Shown here piece by piece: positions 35,058 through 44,357 of a stretch of 64,000 bases of DNA (within the stretch, counting starts at the first letter, position 1; the number at the start of each line of letters is the position of its first letter). Source of the stretch: VAZQ01 sp963725185 (GTDB lineage Bacteria > Pseudomonadota > Alphaproteobacteria > Rhizobiales > Xanthobacteraceae); NCBI GenBank assembly GCA_963725185.1, contig CAVRXO010000007.1, positions 1 to 64,000 on the forward strand, read 5' to 3'. The notes under the pieces were generated by a model that was not told where the DNA came from, searched no databases, and worked only from the letters and a program-made list of their open reading frames with translations. Made by a program: the position numbers and the translations under genes.

Positions 35058-35693
35058 TCAGGCGGCGCTTGCCCCGGCCGGCAGCATGCTCTCGGGAACG
35101 CGCAAGCCGCAGATGAAGTCGAGGATCGCGTGGCAGATGGTCAGATGGCCGATCTCCACGAAACCATAACGATCGGAAGCAATAAAGAAATTGATGTCGC
35201 CCAGACGGCGGAGCGGATTGTCGGCGGTGAAGCCGCTGAAGGTCACTACTGCGCATTTGGCGGCGCGGGCCGCTTGCACCGCATTGAGGATGTTCGCCGA
35301 GCGCCCGGAGCTGCTGATCGCGATGACGAGATCGTCGGCGCGTGCATAGAGCTCGATCTGCTTGGCGAAAACCCGGTCGTAGCCGAGATCATTGCCCAGG
35401 CAGGTCAGCATCGAAGTGTCATTGAGCGCCATCGCGCGCACGTCGCCGTTCTTCGAATAATCGGTCGCCATGTGGCTCGCGATGGCGGAGCTGCCGCCGT
35501 TGCCGACAAATATGAGCTTGTTGCCGGCGGCGTGGATGCGGCGCGCGAGCGTCATGACCTGGTTGACCGCCTCGGCCGTCTCGATCGGCTCGCCGGCGGC
35601 CGAGGTCACCGCCGTCTGCACGAGATATCCGGACAAGGCCGTGAAATAGCGCCGGATCTCCCGGCTGTCGACCTTGAAATCGAGCTTGGACAT
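35058..35693 (-). CDS. gmhA: SIS-domain phosphoheptose isomerase-like protein
   Basis: This 211-residue protein has the sugar-isomerase fold: IFVGNGGSSAIASHMATDYS, ALNDTSMLTCLGNDLGYDRV, and DLVIAISSSGRSANILNAVQ, followed by HLTICHAILDFICG near the end. These match GmhA, which converts sedoheptulose-7-phosphate to heptose-7-phosphate for LPS core. Related SIS proteins use other sugar phosphates, so the symbol is tentative. It heads the minus-strand operon that runs through the membrane GT2 and rfbC, and it is divergent from the MraY-like gene. Confidence 0.8.
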   Translation of the reverse strand: MSKLDFKVDSREIRRYFTALSGYLVQTAVTSAAGEPIETAEAVNQVMTLARRIHAAGNKLIFVGNGGSSAIASHMATDYSKNGDVRAMALNDTSMLTCLGNDLGYDRVFAKQIELYARADDLVIAISSSGRSANILNAVQAARAAKCAVVTFSGFTADNPLRRLGDINFFIASDRYGFVEIGHLTICHAILDFICGLRVPESMLPAGASAA

Positions 35694-35933
35694 GATCTAC
35701 TAACCTGCCATCTCATAAGCCCGCGATTGCCGGCGAATCGCGCTTATCGCCCCATTATCGTCGCCCAAGTTTCTAGGAAGGCGGCCGCGCCCCGTCAACC
35801 CTGTTCGACCCCCGGATTCAGGCGCGCCGGTCGGGCGGCGGACCGTGGAAATTGGCGTTCGACATCGGCCTGGCTGTCGCCAAAGGCGGGCCCGACTTGC
35901 TAAAGCAGCATGCGGCTTGCACGGCGAGGACAA

Positions 35934-36965
35934 ATGGGCGGCGACGAGGGATTGCGACTTTGGGCCGGCGCTGCCGCGCTCGTCATCGCGGCCCTTCTGA
36001 GCGCCGCCTTGATCGTATTGCTGCGCCCGACGCTTAAGCGGTATGCGTTGGCGCGACCAAATGCACGGTCTTCCCATCGCGAGCCGACACCGCAGGGCGG
36101 CGGCATTGCGGTGATCGCCGCCACCATTGTCGTCACCATCGGCAGCGCCGGCATGCTCGGTGAAATGAGCTCCGCGGGCACCGCGGAGGTCTTTACCGTC
36201 CTCGCCGCCAGCGCCTTCCTCGCCGCGGTCGGGGGGGTCGACGACGTGCGCCCGATGCCGGTCGCGCCGCGGCTTCTGCTGCAGATGCTGGCGATTGGTG
36301 CGGTGCTCGCGGCGATGCCGACCGACCTTCGCATGGTTCCACTGATGCCGTGGTGGGCGGAGCGCCTCTGCCTCCTGGTCGCTTTGCTCTGGTTCGTCAA
36401 TCTGGTCAATTTCATGGACGGCATCGACTGGATGACGGTGGCGGAGGTCGTGCCGCTGACCGCGAGCGTGGTCCTGCTGGGCCAGCTGGCGCCGATTCCG
36501 CTGCCGTCCATGCTGTTGGCCCTGGCGCTGCTTGGTGCGATGCTCGGCTTTGCACCCTTCAACAGGCCGGTGGCCAGGCTCTTTCTCGGTGACGTCGGCA
36601 GCCTGCCCATCGGGCTCCTGCTCGGCTGGCTATTGCTGCAGCTGGCGCGCGCCGGCCAACCGGCCGCGGCATTGCTGCTGCCGCTCTACTACCTCGCCGA
36701 TGCCAGCGTGACGCTCATTCGTAGGGTCGCGGCGCGCGAGCCGTTCTGGCAGGCCCACCGCAGCCATTTCTACCAGCGCGCCTGCGATCTGGGGTTCACG
36801 GTTCCGGCCATCGTCGGGCGCGTCTTCTTGAGCAATCTCGCGCTCGCCGGACTTGCGTTCCTCACGGCCGCCAAGCACGACCCGCTTGTCATCATGGTAT
36901 CGCTCCTGGTCGGCGCCGCGCTCGTGGCCTGGCTGCTCGCAAGCTTCGCGCGCAAGCAGCAGTGA
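35934..36965 (+). CDS. MraY/WecA-like polyprenyl-phosphate sugar-1-phosphate transferase
   Basis: This is a 343-residue polytopic membrane protein from MGGDEGLRLWAGAAALV. Family motifs are present in order: RSSHREPTPQGGGIAV, GGVDDVRPMPVAPRLLLQ (DD motif), NLVNFMDGIDWMTVAE, RLFLGDVGSLPIGLLLGW and FWQAHRSHFYQRA. About ten hydrophobic segments are visible. These enzymes transfer a HexNAc-1-phosphate from UDP onto undecaprenyl phosphate and so start O-antigen or capsule synthesis. The motif set fits WecA/WbpL more than MraY. It is convergent with the CapD-like gene, whose product may supply the UDP-sugar. Confidence 0.88.
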   Translation: MGGDEGLRLWAGAAALVIAALLSAALIVLLRPTLKRYALARPNARSSHREPTPQGGGIAVIAATIVVTIGSAGMLGEMSSAGTAEVFTVLAASAFLAAVGGVDDVRPMPVAPRLLLQMLAIGAVLAAMPTDLRMVPLMPWWAERLCLLVALLWFVNLVNFMDGIDWMTVAEVVPLTASVVLLGQLAPIPLPSMLLALALLGAMLGFAPFNRPVARLFLGDVGSLPIGLLLGWLLLQLARAGQPAAALLLPLYYLADASVTLIRRVAAREPFWQAHRSHFYQRACDLGFTVPAIVGRVFLSNLALAGLAFLTAAKHDPLVIMVSLLVGAALVAWLLASFARKQQ

Positions 36966-37012
36966 GGCTCGGGCGGCTCCGCCGCGCCGCCGGCCGCTAG
37001 GCGGCCTCGCCG

Positions 37013-38929
37013 CTAGGCGGCTTCGCCGCCGAAATCCGGCACCGCGTCACGCAGGACACCATAGATCACCGAGCGCTCCTCTCGGCGCAGGCCCTGCTCG
37101 AGCGCGGCGAGCCATCCGCGCATCGCCTCCAACGAAGGAGCGATCGGCTTGGCGGCAACGATGCCGTCGATGCCGATGGGTGCGGTCGGCTCTTCGCGGG
37201 CAAACAAGATCTCCTGCAGGCGCTCGCCTGGCCGGATGCCGGTAAACGTGATGTCGATGTCGCGCCCGGGCTCGAGGCCGGACAGCCGGATCATCCGCTC
37301 GGCAAGATCCACGATCTTCACCGGCTGGCCCATGTTGAGAACGTAGACGGCGACGCCGGCGTGCTCGCCTCCGAGCGCATGGATTGCCGCCGTGACCACG
37401 AGGTCGCACGCCTCGCGGATGGTCATGAAATAGCGCACCATATCGGGATGGGTCACGGTCAACGGACCGCCGGCATCGATCTGCGCCTTGAATTTGGGGA
37501 CCACCGAGCCGTTGGATGCAAGGACATTGCCGAATCGAACCGCGATCAGCCGAAATTGCCGCCGAAGAGGCTCGGCTCGCCGCGCGAAATCGTTGTCGAG
37601 CGCCTGGCAATACATTTCCGCGAACCGCTTCGAAGCACCGAGCACGGATACCGGCTCGATCGCCTTGTCGGTGGAGATCATCACCATCGCGGCCGCGCCG
37701 GAGGCGGCAGCGGCATCGGCCACATTGACCGAGCCGAATACGTTGGTCTTGACACCCTCGTCCCAATCGCGCTCGAGCAGCGGCACATGCTTGAGGGCGG
37801 CCGCATGAAAAACGATATCCGGCCGGAATTGGCCGGTCAGGCGGAAGATGCGATCACGGTCGCGAACGTCCGCGAGACGACCCTCGATCGTCGCGTTCGA
37901 CTGCTTGGTCGCGAGCACCTCCAGGACCGCGTGCAGGGCGGGCTCCGAGTTCTCGACCACGAGGACGCGCGCGGCACCGAAGGTGACGATGCGGTCGCAG
38001 ATTTCGGCGCCGATCGATCCGCCGCCGCCGGTCACGATGATCGACTTGCCGCGCACGAAATTCTCCAGCCGGCGGTAATCGATCTTCACCCCCGGCCGCA
38101 GCAGCAGGTCTTCGACATTGACCGGCGCGAGGCGCAACGCCTCGCCGTCTTCGTCGAGGGAGGGCAGACGGCTGGTCGTCAGCCCGAGCCGCCGCGCCTT
38201 CATCAGGATCGTTTCCGGCTTGAGCTCCGGCTCGAGCGCGGAGGGCGTGAAGATCACGCGCGCCAAGGGCTGTTCGCGCGTCGCAAAATCGCTCACCACC
38301 CGTTCAAGATCATCGAGGCCGCCGAGAACCGGAACGCCACGCATCCACTGCCCCTGGTCTGCCCGCGACGGCGACAGGATGCCGACCGGCCAGATCTTCT
38401 TGACGGCGCTGCTTTCGATGGCGCGCAGCAGAACCTCGGCGTCGGCGGCCCGGCCAAGCACCAGCGTCGTGGCCCGCTCGGTGGCCATGGCATGATGACG
38501 CGTGCGGGTGTAGCGAAAATACCGATAGGCAATGCGCGGCCCTCCGAGGAAGAACATTTGGAGGAACCAGTAGAGCAGGATCGTGATCTTGCCGAAGAAG
38601 AACGTACCCAGCATGTTCGGCGCGACCAGGACATAGTCGAGCACCAGCAGCGACAAGGCCAGCACCGTCACCGCCCGGAAAATATTCGATAGATCCGGCA
38701 GCGACGTAAAACGCCATTTGCCGCGGTACAGGTGAAACAGCCAATAGATCACTCCCGCATAAAGGAGGAAGCCGGGCAGTATCGCCAACAGCGGGTGGAA
38801 CCGATCGAGCAGACCGGGAGCCTCGAAGCGGATGTAAAAGCTTGCGAGAATCGCTGCGGCGGTGGCCACAAGATCGTGCACCACGATCAAGATTTGGCGT
38901 GGAGTGAGCCGCGGTACTCTAATGGTCAT
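37013..38929 (-). CDS. CapD/FlaA1-type membrane-bound nucleotide-sugar dehydratase/epimerase
   Basis: This 638-residue protein starts at TIRVPRLTPRQILIVVHDLV; an open leader to 39022 is not convincing. The N-terminal quarter has four hydrophobic segments, then a CoA-binding-like Rossmann unit (TLVLGRAADAEVLLRAIES). The C-terminal SDR domain has SIIVTGGGGSIGAEICDRIV, the MVMISTDKAIEPVSVLGASK active site and the ending LAERMIRLSGLEPGRDIDIT. WbpM-like enzymes of this long form make UDP-4-keto-6-deoxy-GlcNAc for N-acetylquinovosamine or fucosamine. It likely feeds the neighbouring WecA-like enzyme. Intact and of expected length. Confidence 0.9.
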   Translation of the reverse strand: MTIRVPRLTPRQILIVVHDLVATAAAILASFYIRFEAPGLLDRFHPLLAILPGFLLYAGVIYWLFHLYRGKWRFTSLPDLSNIFRAVTVLALSLLVLDYVLVAPNMLGTFFFGKITILLYWFLQMFFLGGPRIAYRYFRYTRTRHHAMATERATTLVLGRAADAEVLLRAIESSAVKKIWPVGILSPSRADQGQWMRGVPVLGGLDDLERVVSDFATREQPLARVIFTPSALEPELKPETILMKARRLGLTTSRLPSLDEDGEALRLAPVNVEDLLLRPGVKIDYRRLENFVRGKSIIVTGGGGSIGAEICDRIVTFGAARVLVVENSEPALHAVLEVLATKQSNATIEGRLADVRDRDRIFRLTGQFRPDIVFHAAALKHVPLLERDWDEGVKTNVFGSVNVADAAAASGAAAMVMISTDKAIEPVSVLGASKRFAEMYCQALDNDFARRAEPLRRQFRLIAVRFGNVLASNGSVVPKFKAQIDAGGPLTVTHPDMVRYFMTIREACDLVVTAAIHALGGEHAGVAVYVLNMGQPVKIVDLAERMIRLSGLEPGRDIDITFTGIRPGERLQEILFAREEPTAPIGIDGIVAAKPIAPSLEAMRGWLAALEQGLRREERSVIYGVLRDAVPDFGGEAA

Positions 38930-39112
38930 TATTCCCCGACCGGATCGGCGGATCTGGCGCCAATTCTTACCGGTGTTTGAGAATGGACGCCACCCCCCAG
39001 CGCAGCGGCTCGATCCGGGCAATCAATGCGCGCAGGACTGTGGCATCGGATCGCACGCGATCATAGCGGAATTCCAGCCGGGAAGGGCGGCAGCATTTCG
39101 CAACCGGCCTGC

Positions 39113-40189
39113 TCAAACCTTGTGGAGAGCCACGCGACCGATTGCTTGGTCGACGGCAGCCAGAACCTGCTGCACCGACAACTCGTCAAGACAACGACTG
39201 TAGCTCTGGTAATGCGCCTCGCATCCGAGTTTCTCGCATGGAAGGCACGGCAGCGGATTCTGCACGACCCAAACGTTGCCACGGTGCTGAATGGTACCTG
39301 CCGGCTCCCATCGCTTGCTGAGCCCGCCGACAGGCCAGGGTCCGATTGTCTGCGGGCTTGCCGGGCCGTAGATCGCAACCGTGGGGCAGCCGGTGGCGGC
39401 GGCCAGATAAGTCATCGACGTATCGGGGCCGATATAGACGGTGGCACCGCCGATCAGTGCTGCAAGCTGCGGCCAGTCAAGCCTGCCGTCGAGCCGCTGG
39501 ACCGGCGGATCGACCGGCTCCCATAAGGCATCGAGATAGGAACGTTCGGCCGGATCGGGTCCGCCGGTCGCGAGCACGGTAAGCCCGCGGATAACGACGG
39601 CCTGGGCGAGCGCGCGCCAGCCGTCGTCGGTCCAACGGCGAAATCGATACATCGGATTGGCATGGAGGACCGCATAGGGCGTTTGTGGCGCCAAGGCCCG
39701 GACCGAGCCGCCTGCCGGCACCACCACTTCGGGTCTGCTCTCCACTCCCAATGCGCTTGCAAGCCGCAGCAGCTCCTCCACGCGATGGTTTTCCGGATTG
39801 ACGGTAACCGGATAATCGAGGACACGCCCCTTCCACCACACGCCGCCGCCGCGCGCCGGCACAAGGCCGACGCAGCGGCGCCCGGCGACAAATGTCAGAA
39901 AGGTCGGCCGATCTCCCGTCTGAGTGGAAACGGCGAGATCGAATCGACGCCACAGGACTCGCGCAAGCGTGAGAGTGCCGGCGCCCGAGCGCGGCGCGAT
40001 CGTGATCACCCCCGCCAAGTCAGGATTGCCCGCGAGAATCCCCTCGGTGCCGGCAAAGACAAGAGCCTCGATGGCAGCGTCCGGAAATGCACGCTTGAGA
40101 CTGCGTATCAAGGGCGTCGTCAGCAACACGTCGCCAAGCCGCCGCATCGCGACGACCAGAATGCGCGCACGGGGAGGAAGGGCGATCAT
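39113..40189 (-). CDS. GT9-family heptosyltransferase-like protein
   Basis: This 358-residue protein starts MIALPPRARILVVAMRRLGD, typical of ADP-heptose:LPS heptosyltransferases. The donor-side region has YIGPDTSMTYLAAATGCPTV followed by AIYGPASPQTIGPWPVGG. A late Cys cluster (NPLPCLPCEKLGCEAHYQSY) is common in this family. An upstream ATG at 40267 would add an unlikely leader. It is the third GT9 gene in the window besides the WaaF- and WaaC-like ones, so it probably adds a further core heptose or related sugar. It lies between the CapD-like gene and hldE on the same strand. Confidence 0.85.
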   Translation of the reverse strand: MIALPPRARILVVAMRRLGDVLLTTPLIRSLKRAFPDAAIEALVFAGTEGILAGNPDLAGVITIAPRSGAGTLTLARVLWRRFDLAVSTQTGDRPTFLTFVAGRRCVGLVPARGGGVWWKGRVLDYPVTVNPENHRVEELLRLASALGVESRPEVVVPAGGSVRALAPQTPYAVLHANPMYRFRRWTDDGWRALAQAVVIRGLTVLATGGPDPAERSYLDALWEPVDPPVQRLDGRLDWPQLAALIGGATVYIGPDTSMTYLAAATGCPTVAIYGPASPQTIGPWPVGGLSKRWEPAGTIQHRGNVWVVQNPLPCLPCEKLGCEAHYQSYSRCLDELSVQQVLAAVDQAIGRVALHKV

Positions 40190-40432
40190 CTTGCCTCGAT
40201 CGAAGTCCAGCCGGCACTTCCCTTGTCTGACACAATCGCAATTCTCATGACGTCGTCTATGTGACATCCGATGCCGAGAGCCCCTGCCGTGCGCGCGAGC
40301 CGTTTCGGTTTAGAATAAGACCGCGCTTTGCTTGACTGTCTGGCAGGGCACCGGGCGTTTCGCATCCGGTCTTCGTCGTTTGCGATTTTGGCGGCGGCCA
40401 TGCGGGCCATCTTGGCCGCCTGTTCCGGGTGC

Positions 40433-41936
40433 TCAGATCTTTTCTTCCTCCGGACTGCTGATTGCGGGCTTGGCCGGCGCGGAGCGGCGCACCAGCGCCG
40501 TGGTCGAATGGCCCGGCACCAGGTCGACCAGGATCGTTTGGCCGCCGGCGGCCTCCACCAGGTCATGGCCGACCACATCTTCGCGCCGATAATCGCCGCC
40601 CTTGACCAGCACTTGCGGCCGCACGCGCTCGATCAGCTTGAGCGGCGTCTCCTCGCCGAAGACGGCGACGAGATCGACCGCCTCGATGGCAGCCAGGACC
40701 TCGGCACGGGAATGCACGTCCTGCAGCGGCCGGCTGTCGCCCTTGAGGCGCCGCACCGAGGCATCGTCGTTGAGACCCACCACCAGCCGGTCGCAGGCCG
40801 CGCGCGCCTGTGCCAGCAGCGTAACATGACCGCGATGCAGGAGGTCGAAGCAGCCGTTGGTGAAGCCGATGCGCAATCCCCGGCGCCGCCACTCATTGAG
40901 GCGCTCATCAAGGACCGACCAGTCGAATATTATCTTTTCCTCGGCCGCCAGTGAGGATGCCGGGAGCAGCCGCGAATGCAGCTCCGCAATCGACAGAGTG
41001 GCCGTGCCGCGCTTGCCGACCACGACCGCTGCCGCGGCATTGGCCGCCCGCACCGCAGGCTCGAACTCCCTCTCGGTCGCCAGCATGGCGGCGAGCACGG
41101 CGACCACGGTATCGCCGGCTCCCGATACGTCGCGCACCTTGACCGGATGCGCCGGCACGTGAATCGGTGGTCCGACCGCCGGAACCAACGTCATGCCTTC
41201 TTCGCTCCGGGTCACCAGCACGGCCTCGCTCTCGACGATCCGGTTGAGCTCGGCGGCGGCGGAAACGATCTCGGCATCGGTCACCGCCACACGCCGGGCG
41301 GCGTCGGCGAGCTCCAGGCGGTTGGGCGTGATCAAGGTTGCGCCCCGATAGATCGAGAAGTCCTTGCCCTTGGGGTCGACAATGACCGGCTTGCCGAGGT
41401 CGCGGGCCGCATCGATCAAGGTTCGGATCACGCGCGGCGTCAGCACACCCTTGGCATAGTCCGACAGCACGACGCTCGCCGCGTCGGGCAAGAGCGCCAG
41501 CGCCCGATCCAGGACGGCTTTTTCGATCGCCGGACCGATCGTCTTGGCCACCTCCCAATCGGCGCGCAGCAGGTGGGTGGAAAAGTGCTCGGAGACGAAG
41601 CGTACCTTGCGCGTGGTCGGGCGCGTGGCATCGACGACAAGATGGGGCTCGATCAGCGGCTCGGCGGCGAGCGCGCGCATCAAAAGCGAGCTCGAACTCA
41701 TCCTCGCCGACGACACCGACGAAAACACAGCGGATGCCCAACGAGGCGAGGTTGCGCGCCACATTGCCGCCGCCGCCGACAACCAGCTCGTTGCGCGTCA
41801 CCGCCAATACCGGCGCCGGCGCCTCGGGCGAGATGCGCGAAACTTCGCCATAGACGAAATCGTCGAGCATCAGGTCGCCGATGCAGAGCACCGTCGCCTG
41901 ATTGAGCCGCGCGAGCTGTTGATCGATATTGTGCAT
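40433..41936 (-). pseudogene. hldE: Bifunctional heptose-7-phosphate kinase / heptose-1-phosphate adenylyltransferase, one frameshift
   Basis: The start MHNIDQQLARLNQATVLCIG, then DLMLDDFVYGEVSRISPEAP, and ELVVGGGGNVARNLASLGI are in one frame up to about 41690. The rest of the ribokinase-like domain (VIVDPKGKDFSIYRGATLIT, VRDVSGAGDTVVAVLAAML) and the cytidylyltransferase-like domain (IGFTNGCFDLLHRGHVTLLA) are in the next. One single-base change therefore splits an otherwise complete enzyme. HldE makes ADP-D-glycero-D-manno-heptose for LPS core. The gene follows hldD by 23 bases. Loss of HldE would leave the GT9 enzymes without donor, so sequence error is the simpler reading. Confidence 0.88.
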
Positions 41937-41959
41937 CGCCGATGCCGATCCCCGATCCA

Positions 41960-42940
41960 TCAACGGTAGCGATCCGCACGATCGAGGAACAAGGTGACGT
42001 AGCGTCCGACGGCCTCTTCGAGCGGCGTGAAGGCGTTATTGTAGCCGGCCCCGCGCAGGTTCCCCATATCGCCCTGCGTGAAGTACTGGTACTTGTCGCG
42101 AATCGCCGGGGGCATATCGATATATTCGATATTGGGCGCGCTGCCGAGTGCCCGGAACATGGCCAGCACCAGGTCGCGGAAGCTGCGCGCCCGTCCGGTG
42201 CCGATGTTGAAGATGCCCGACACCGCGGGCCGACCGATCAGCCAGCGCAGCACCGCGACCGCATCGTCCACATAGATGAAGTCGCGCATCTGCTCGCCAT
42301 CCGCGATGCCTTCGCGATGGGACTTGAACAGGCGGATGGCCCGGCCGCTGCGGGCATCGTCGAACCTCTTGGCGAGAAGGCTCATCATCTCGCCTTTGTG
42401 GTATTCGTTGGGCCCGAATACGTTGAAGAACTTCAGTCCGGCCCATTGCGGCGGCAAGGCCGCGCCCTTGGCGGCTCGCTCGGCAACCGCCAGATCGAAT
42501 AGGTGCTTGCTCCAGCCGTAGAGATTGAGGGGTTTCAGCCGTCGCAAGGCGGACGGCGACCAGTCGTCGCCGAAGCCTTCCCCGCCGTCCCCATAGGTCG
42601 CGGCCGAGGACGCGTAGATGAACGGGGTGTGGGCCGCCGTGCACCATTCCAGCAGGCGCAGCGACAGTCGGAAATTGGTCTCGATGACGAGGTCCCCGTC
42701 GGTGGCCGTGGTATCCGAAATGGCGCCGAGATGGACAACCGCATCGAGCTTGCGTCCCTTGAGCCAGGCCAGCAGCTCGCCGGGCGGCACCACATCGGCA
42801 AGTTGTCGCTTGCCGAGATTGCGCCATTTCTCTCCCGTATCGAGGCTGTCGTTGACCACGATATCGCCGTGGCCGGCCTCATTGAGGCTCGCCACCACAT
42901 TCGAACCGATGAACCCGGCGCCGCCGGTGACCAAGAGCAT
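41960..42940 (-). CDS. hldD: ADP-L-glycero-D-manno-heptose 6-epimerase
   Basis: This 326-residue SDR enzyme starts MLLVTGGAGFIGSNVVASLN; the frame is open far upstream but that part is non-coding. Family marks are NDSLDTGEKWRNLGKRQLAD, HLGAISDTTATDGDLVIETN, LYGWSKHLFDLAVAERA with the Tyr-Lys pair, FFNVFGPNEYHKGEMMS and FKSHREGIADGEQMRDFIYV. It epimerises ADP-D,D-heptose to ADP-L,D-heptose, the donor for WaaC and WaaF. It is divergent from the WaaF-like gene across a 196-bp AT-rich region that probably holds both promoters. Confidence 0.95.
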   Translation of the reverse strand: MLLVTGGAGFIGSNVVASLNEAGHGDIVVNDSLDTGEKWRNLGKRQLADVVPPGELLAWLKGRKLDAVVHLGAISDTTATDGDLVIETNFRLSLRLLEWCTAAHTPFIYASSAATYGDGGEGFGDDWSPSALRRLKPLNLYGWSKHLFDLAVAERAAKGAALPPQWAGLKFFNVFGPNEYHKGEMMSLLAKRFDDARSGRAIRLFKSHREGIADGEQMRDFIYVDDAVAVLRWLIGRPAVSGIFNIGTGRARSFRDLVLAMFRALGSAPNIEYIDMPPAIRDKYQYFTQGDMGNLRGAGYNNAFTPLEEAVGRYVTLFLDRADRYR

Positions 42941-43136
42941 CCGGTGCGTCACCTCCCCGCCTCCTTTGCCTGAGAGCGGTAAGCCGTGCAACCTCGCAGC
43001 GGGACGCATTCGCAAAGAGTTCGGCGTGAGCCGGGCGGGAACAGCTTGCGAAGCAAAAGGCCTGCTGGCATGCAACGAGGCCTCAGAGGCTGCATGCAGC
43101 GCTATAAAAATGAATATTAACTCATAACTTAGTTGA

Positions 43137-44231
43137 ATGAACCAGGAATCGCATCGCAATTGGCAGCCTGCCCCGGCTCCCGAGCCCGCGGAATCGCCGA
43201 TTCTCCTGGTCCCCTACATGTGGATCGGCGACTTCGTGCGCTGCCACACCGTGGTCAAGCTGCTCAAGCAGCGATTCCCCTCCTGCCCCATCGATATGCT
43301 GACGACCGCAATGGTTTCGCCCCTGCTCGATTACATGCCAGGGGTGCGCAAAGGCATCGTCGTCGACCTGCCGCGGCGGCAGCTTGCCCTCGGGCAGCAT
43401 CAAGCGCTGGCCCATCGCCTGCGCCGGGAAGGCTATGGCCAGGCCTTGGTGATGCCCCGCACTTGGAAATCAGCGCTTGCGCTCTATCTGGCCGGAATTC
43501 CGCAACGCACCGGATTCGTGGGCGAAGGCCGGATCGGCCTCATCAACGACCTGCGCTGGGGCGAGCGGCGGCTGCCAAGCATGGTGGAGCGGTGCGCGGC
43601 CTTGGCCCTGCCCAAAGGCGCGTCCTTGCCGGCCCAGTGGCCGCTGCCGGAATTGGTGGTATCCCGCTCGGAAGTGGCCGCCTGGCGCCAGCAGCTCGGC
43701 CTACCACGCGACCGGCGTAGCGAGGTTGCCTTGGCGCCCGGCGCGGTCGGGCCCTCCAAGCGCTGGCCCGCCAGCTTCTATGCGGATCTGGGGCGGCGTC
43801 TGATCGCGGAGGGCCAACGGGTGTGGATTGTCGGCGGTCCGGGCGAACGAGCGCTCGCGGCCGAGATCGCCGCGGTCGCGCCCGACGAAATTCGGGACCT
43901 GACCGGACCCGACCTCCGCAACGCCATTTTGGCGCTGGCGGCGGCGGACGTCGCGGTATCGAACAATTCCGGCCTTCTGCATGTGGCCGCCGCCCTCGGC
44001 ACCCTGGCGGTCGGCATTTTCGGCCCGACCAGCCCATCGCTTTGGGCACCGCTCAATCCGCTCACTGCCGTGATCCAAAGCCCCAATGAGCTGGCCTGTC
44101 GGCCCTGCCACAAGCCGGTCTGCCGCCTCGGCCATCACCTTTGCATGGGCGACATCACGGTCGAGCGGGTGCTGGCGGCGACGCGAGCCGCGCTCGAGGC
44201 TGGCCGAGCGGGCCGGGGCGCGCCCCCGTAG
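43137..44231 (+). CDS. waaF: GT9 heptosyltransferase, WaaF-like
   Basis: The 364-residue protein has ILLVPYMWIGDFVRCHTVVK in place of the usual GDxxxT start, then DMLTTAMVSPLLDYMPGVRK. YGQALVMPRTWKSALALYLA and AGIPQRTGFVGEGR mark the acceptor side. ALAPGAVGPSKRWPASFYAD, DVAVSNNSGLLHVAAALGTL and GIFGPTSPSLWAPL mark the ADP-heptose site. This agrees with heptosyltransferase II, which adds the second heptose to inner-core LPS on the cytosolic side. It lies opposite hldD, the donor-forming enzyme. Frame intact. Confidence 0.88.
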   Translation: MNQESHRNWQPAPAPEPAESPILLVPYMWIGDFVRCHTVVKLLKQRFPSCPIDMLTTAMVSPLLDYMPGVRKGIVVDLPRRQLALGQHQALAHRLRREGYGQALVMPRTWKSALALYLAGIPQRTGFVGEGRIGLINDLRWGERRLPSMVERCAALALPKGASLPAQWPLPELVVSRSEVAAWRQQLGLPRDRRSEVALAPGAVGPSKRWPASFYADLGRRLIAEGQRVWIVGGPGERALAAEIAAVAPDEIRDLTGPDLRNAILALAAADVAVSNNSGLLHVAAALGTLAVGIFGPTSPSLWAPLNPLTAVIQSPNELACRPCHKPVCRLGHHLCMGDITVERVLAATRAALEAGRAGRGAPP

Positions 44232-44357
44232 GGAGCTGACGCAACAAGGGGGGTTGCGGTGCCGGCCTTGCACGAGCTTTGTGCCCCTCGGCTAACCGGA
44301 TTTTCACACCAATTGAGATAGCAATGGCGGATTCGAACAGGCGCAACGAGTCCTAGC

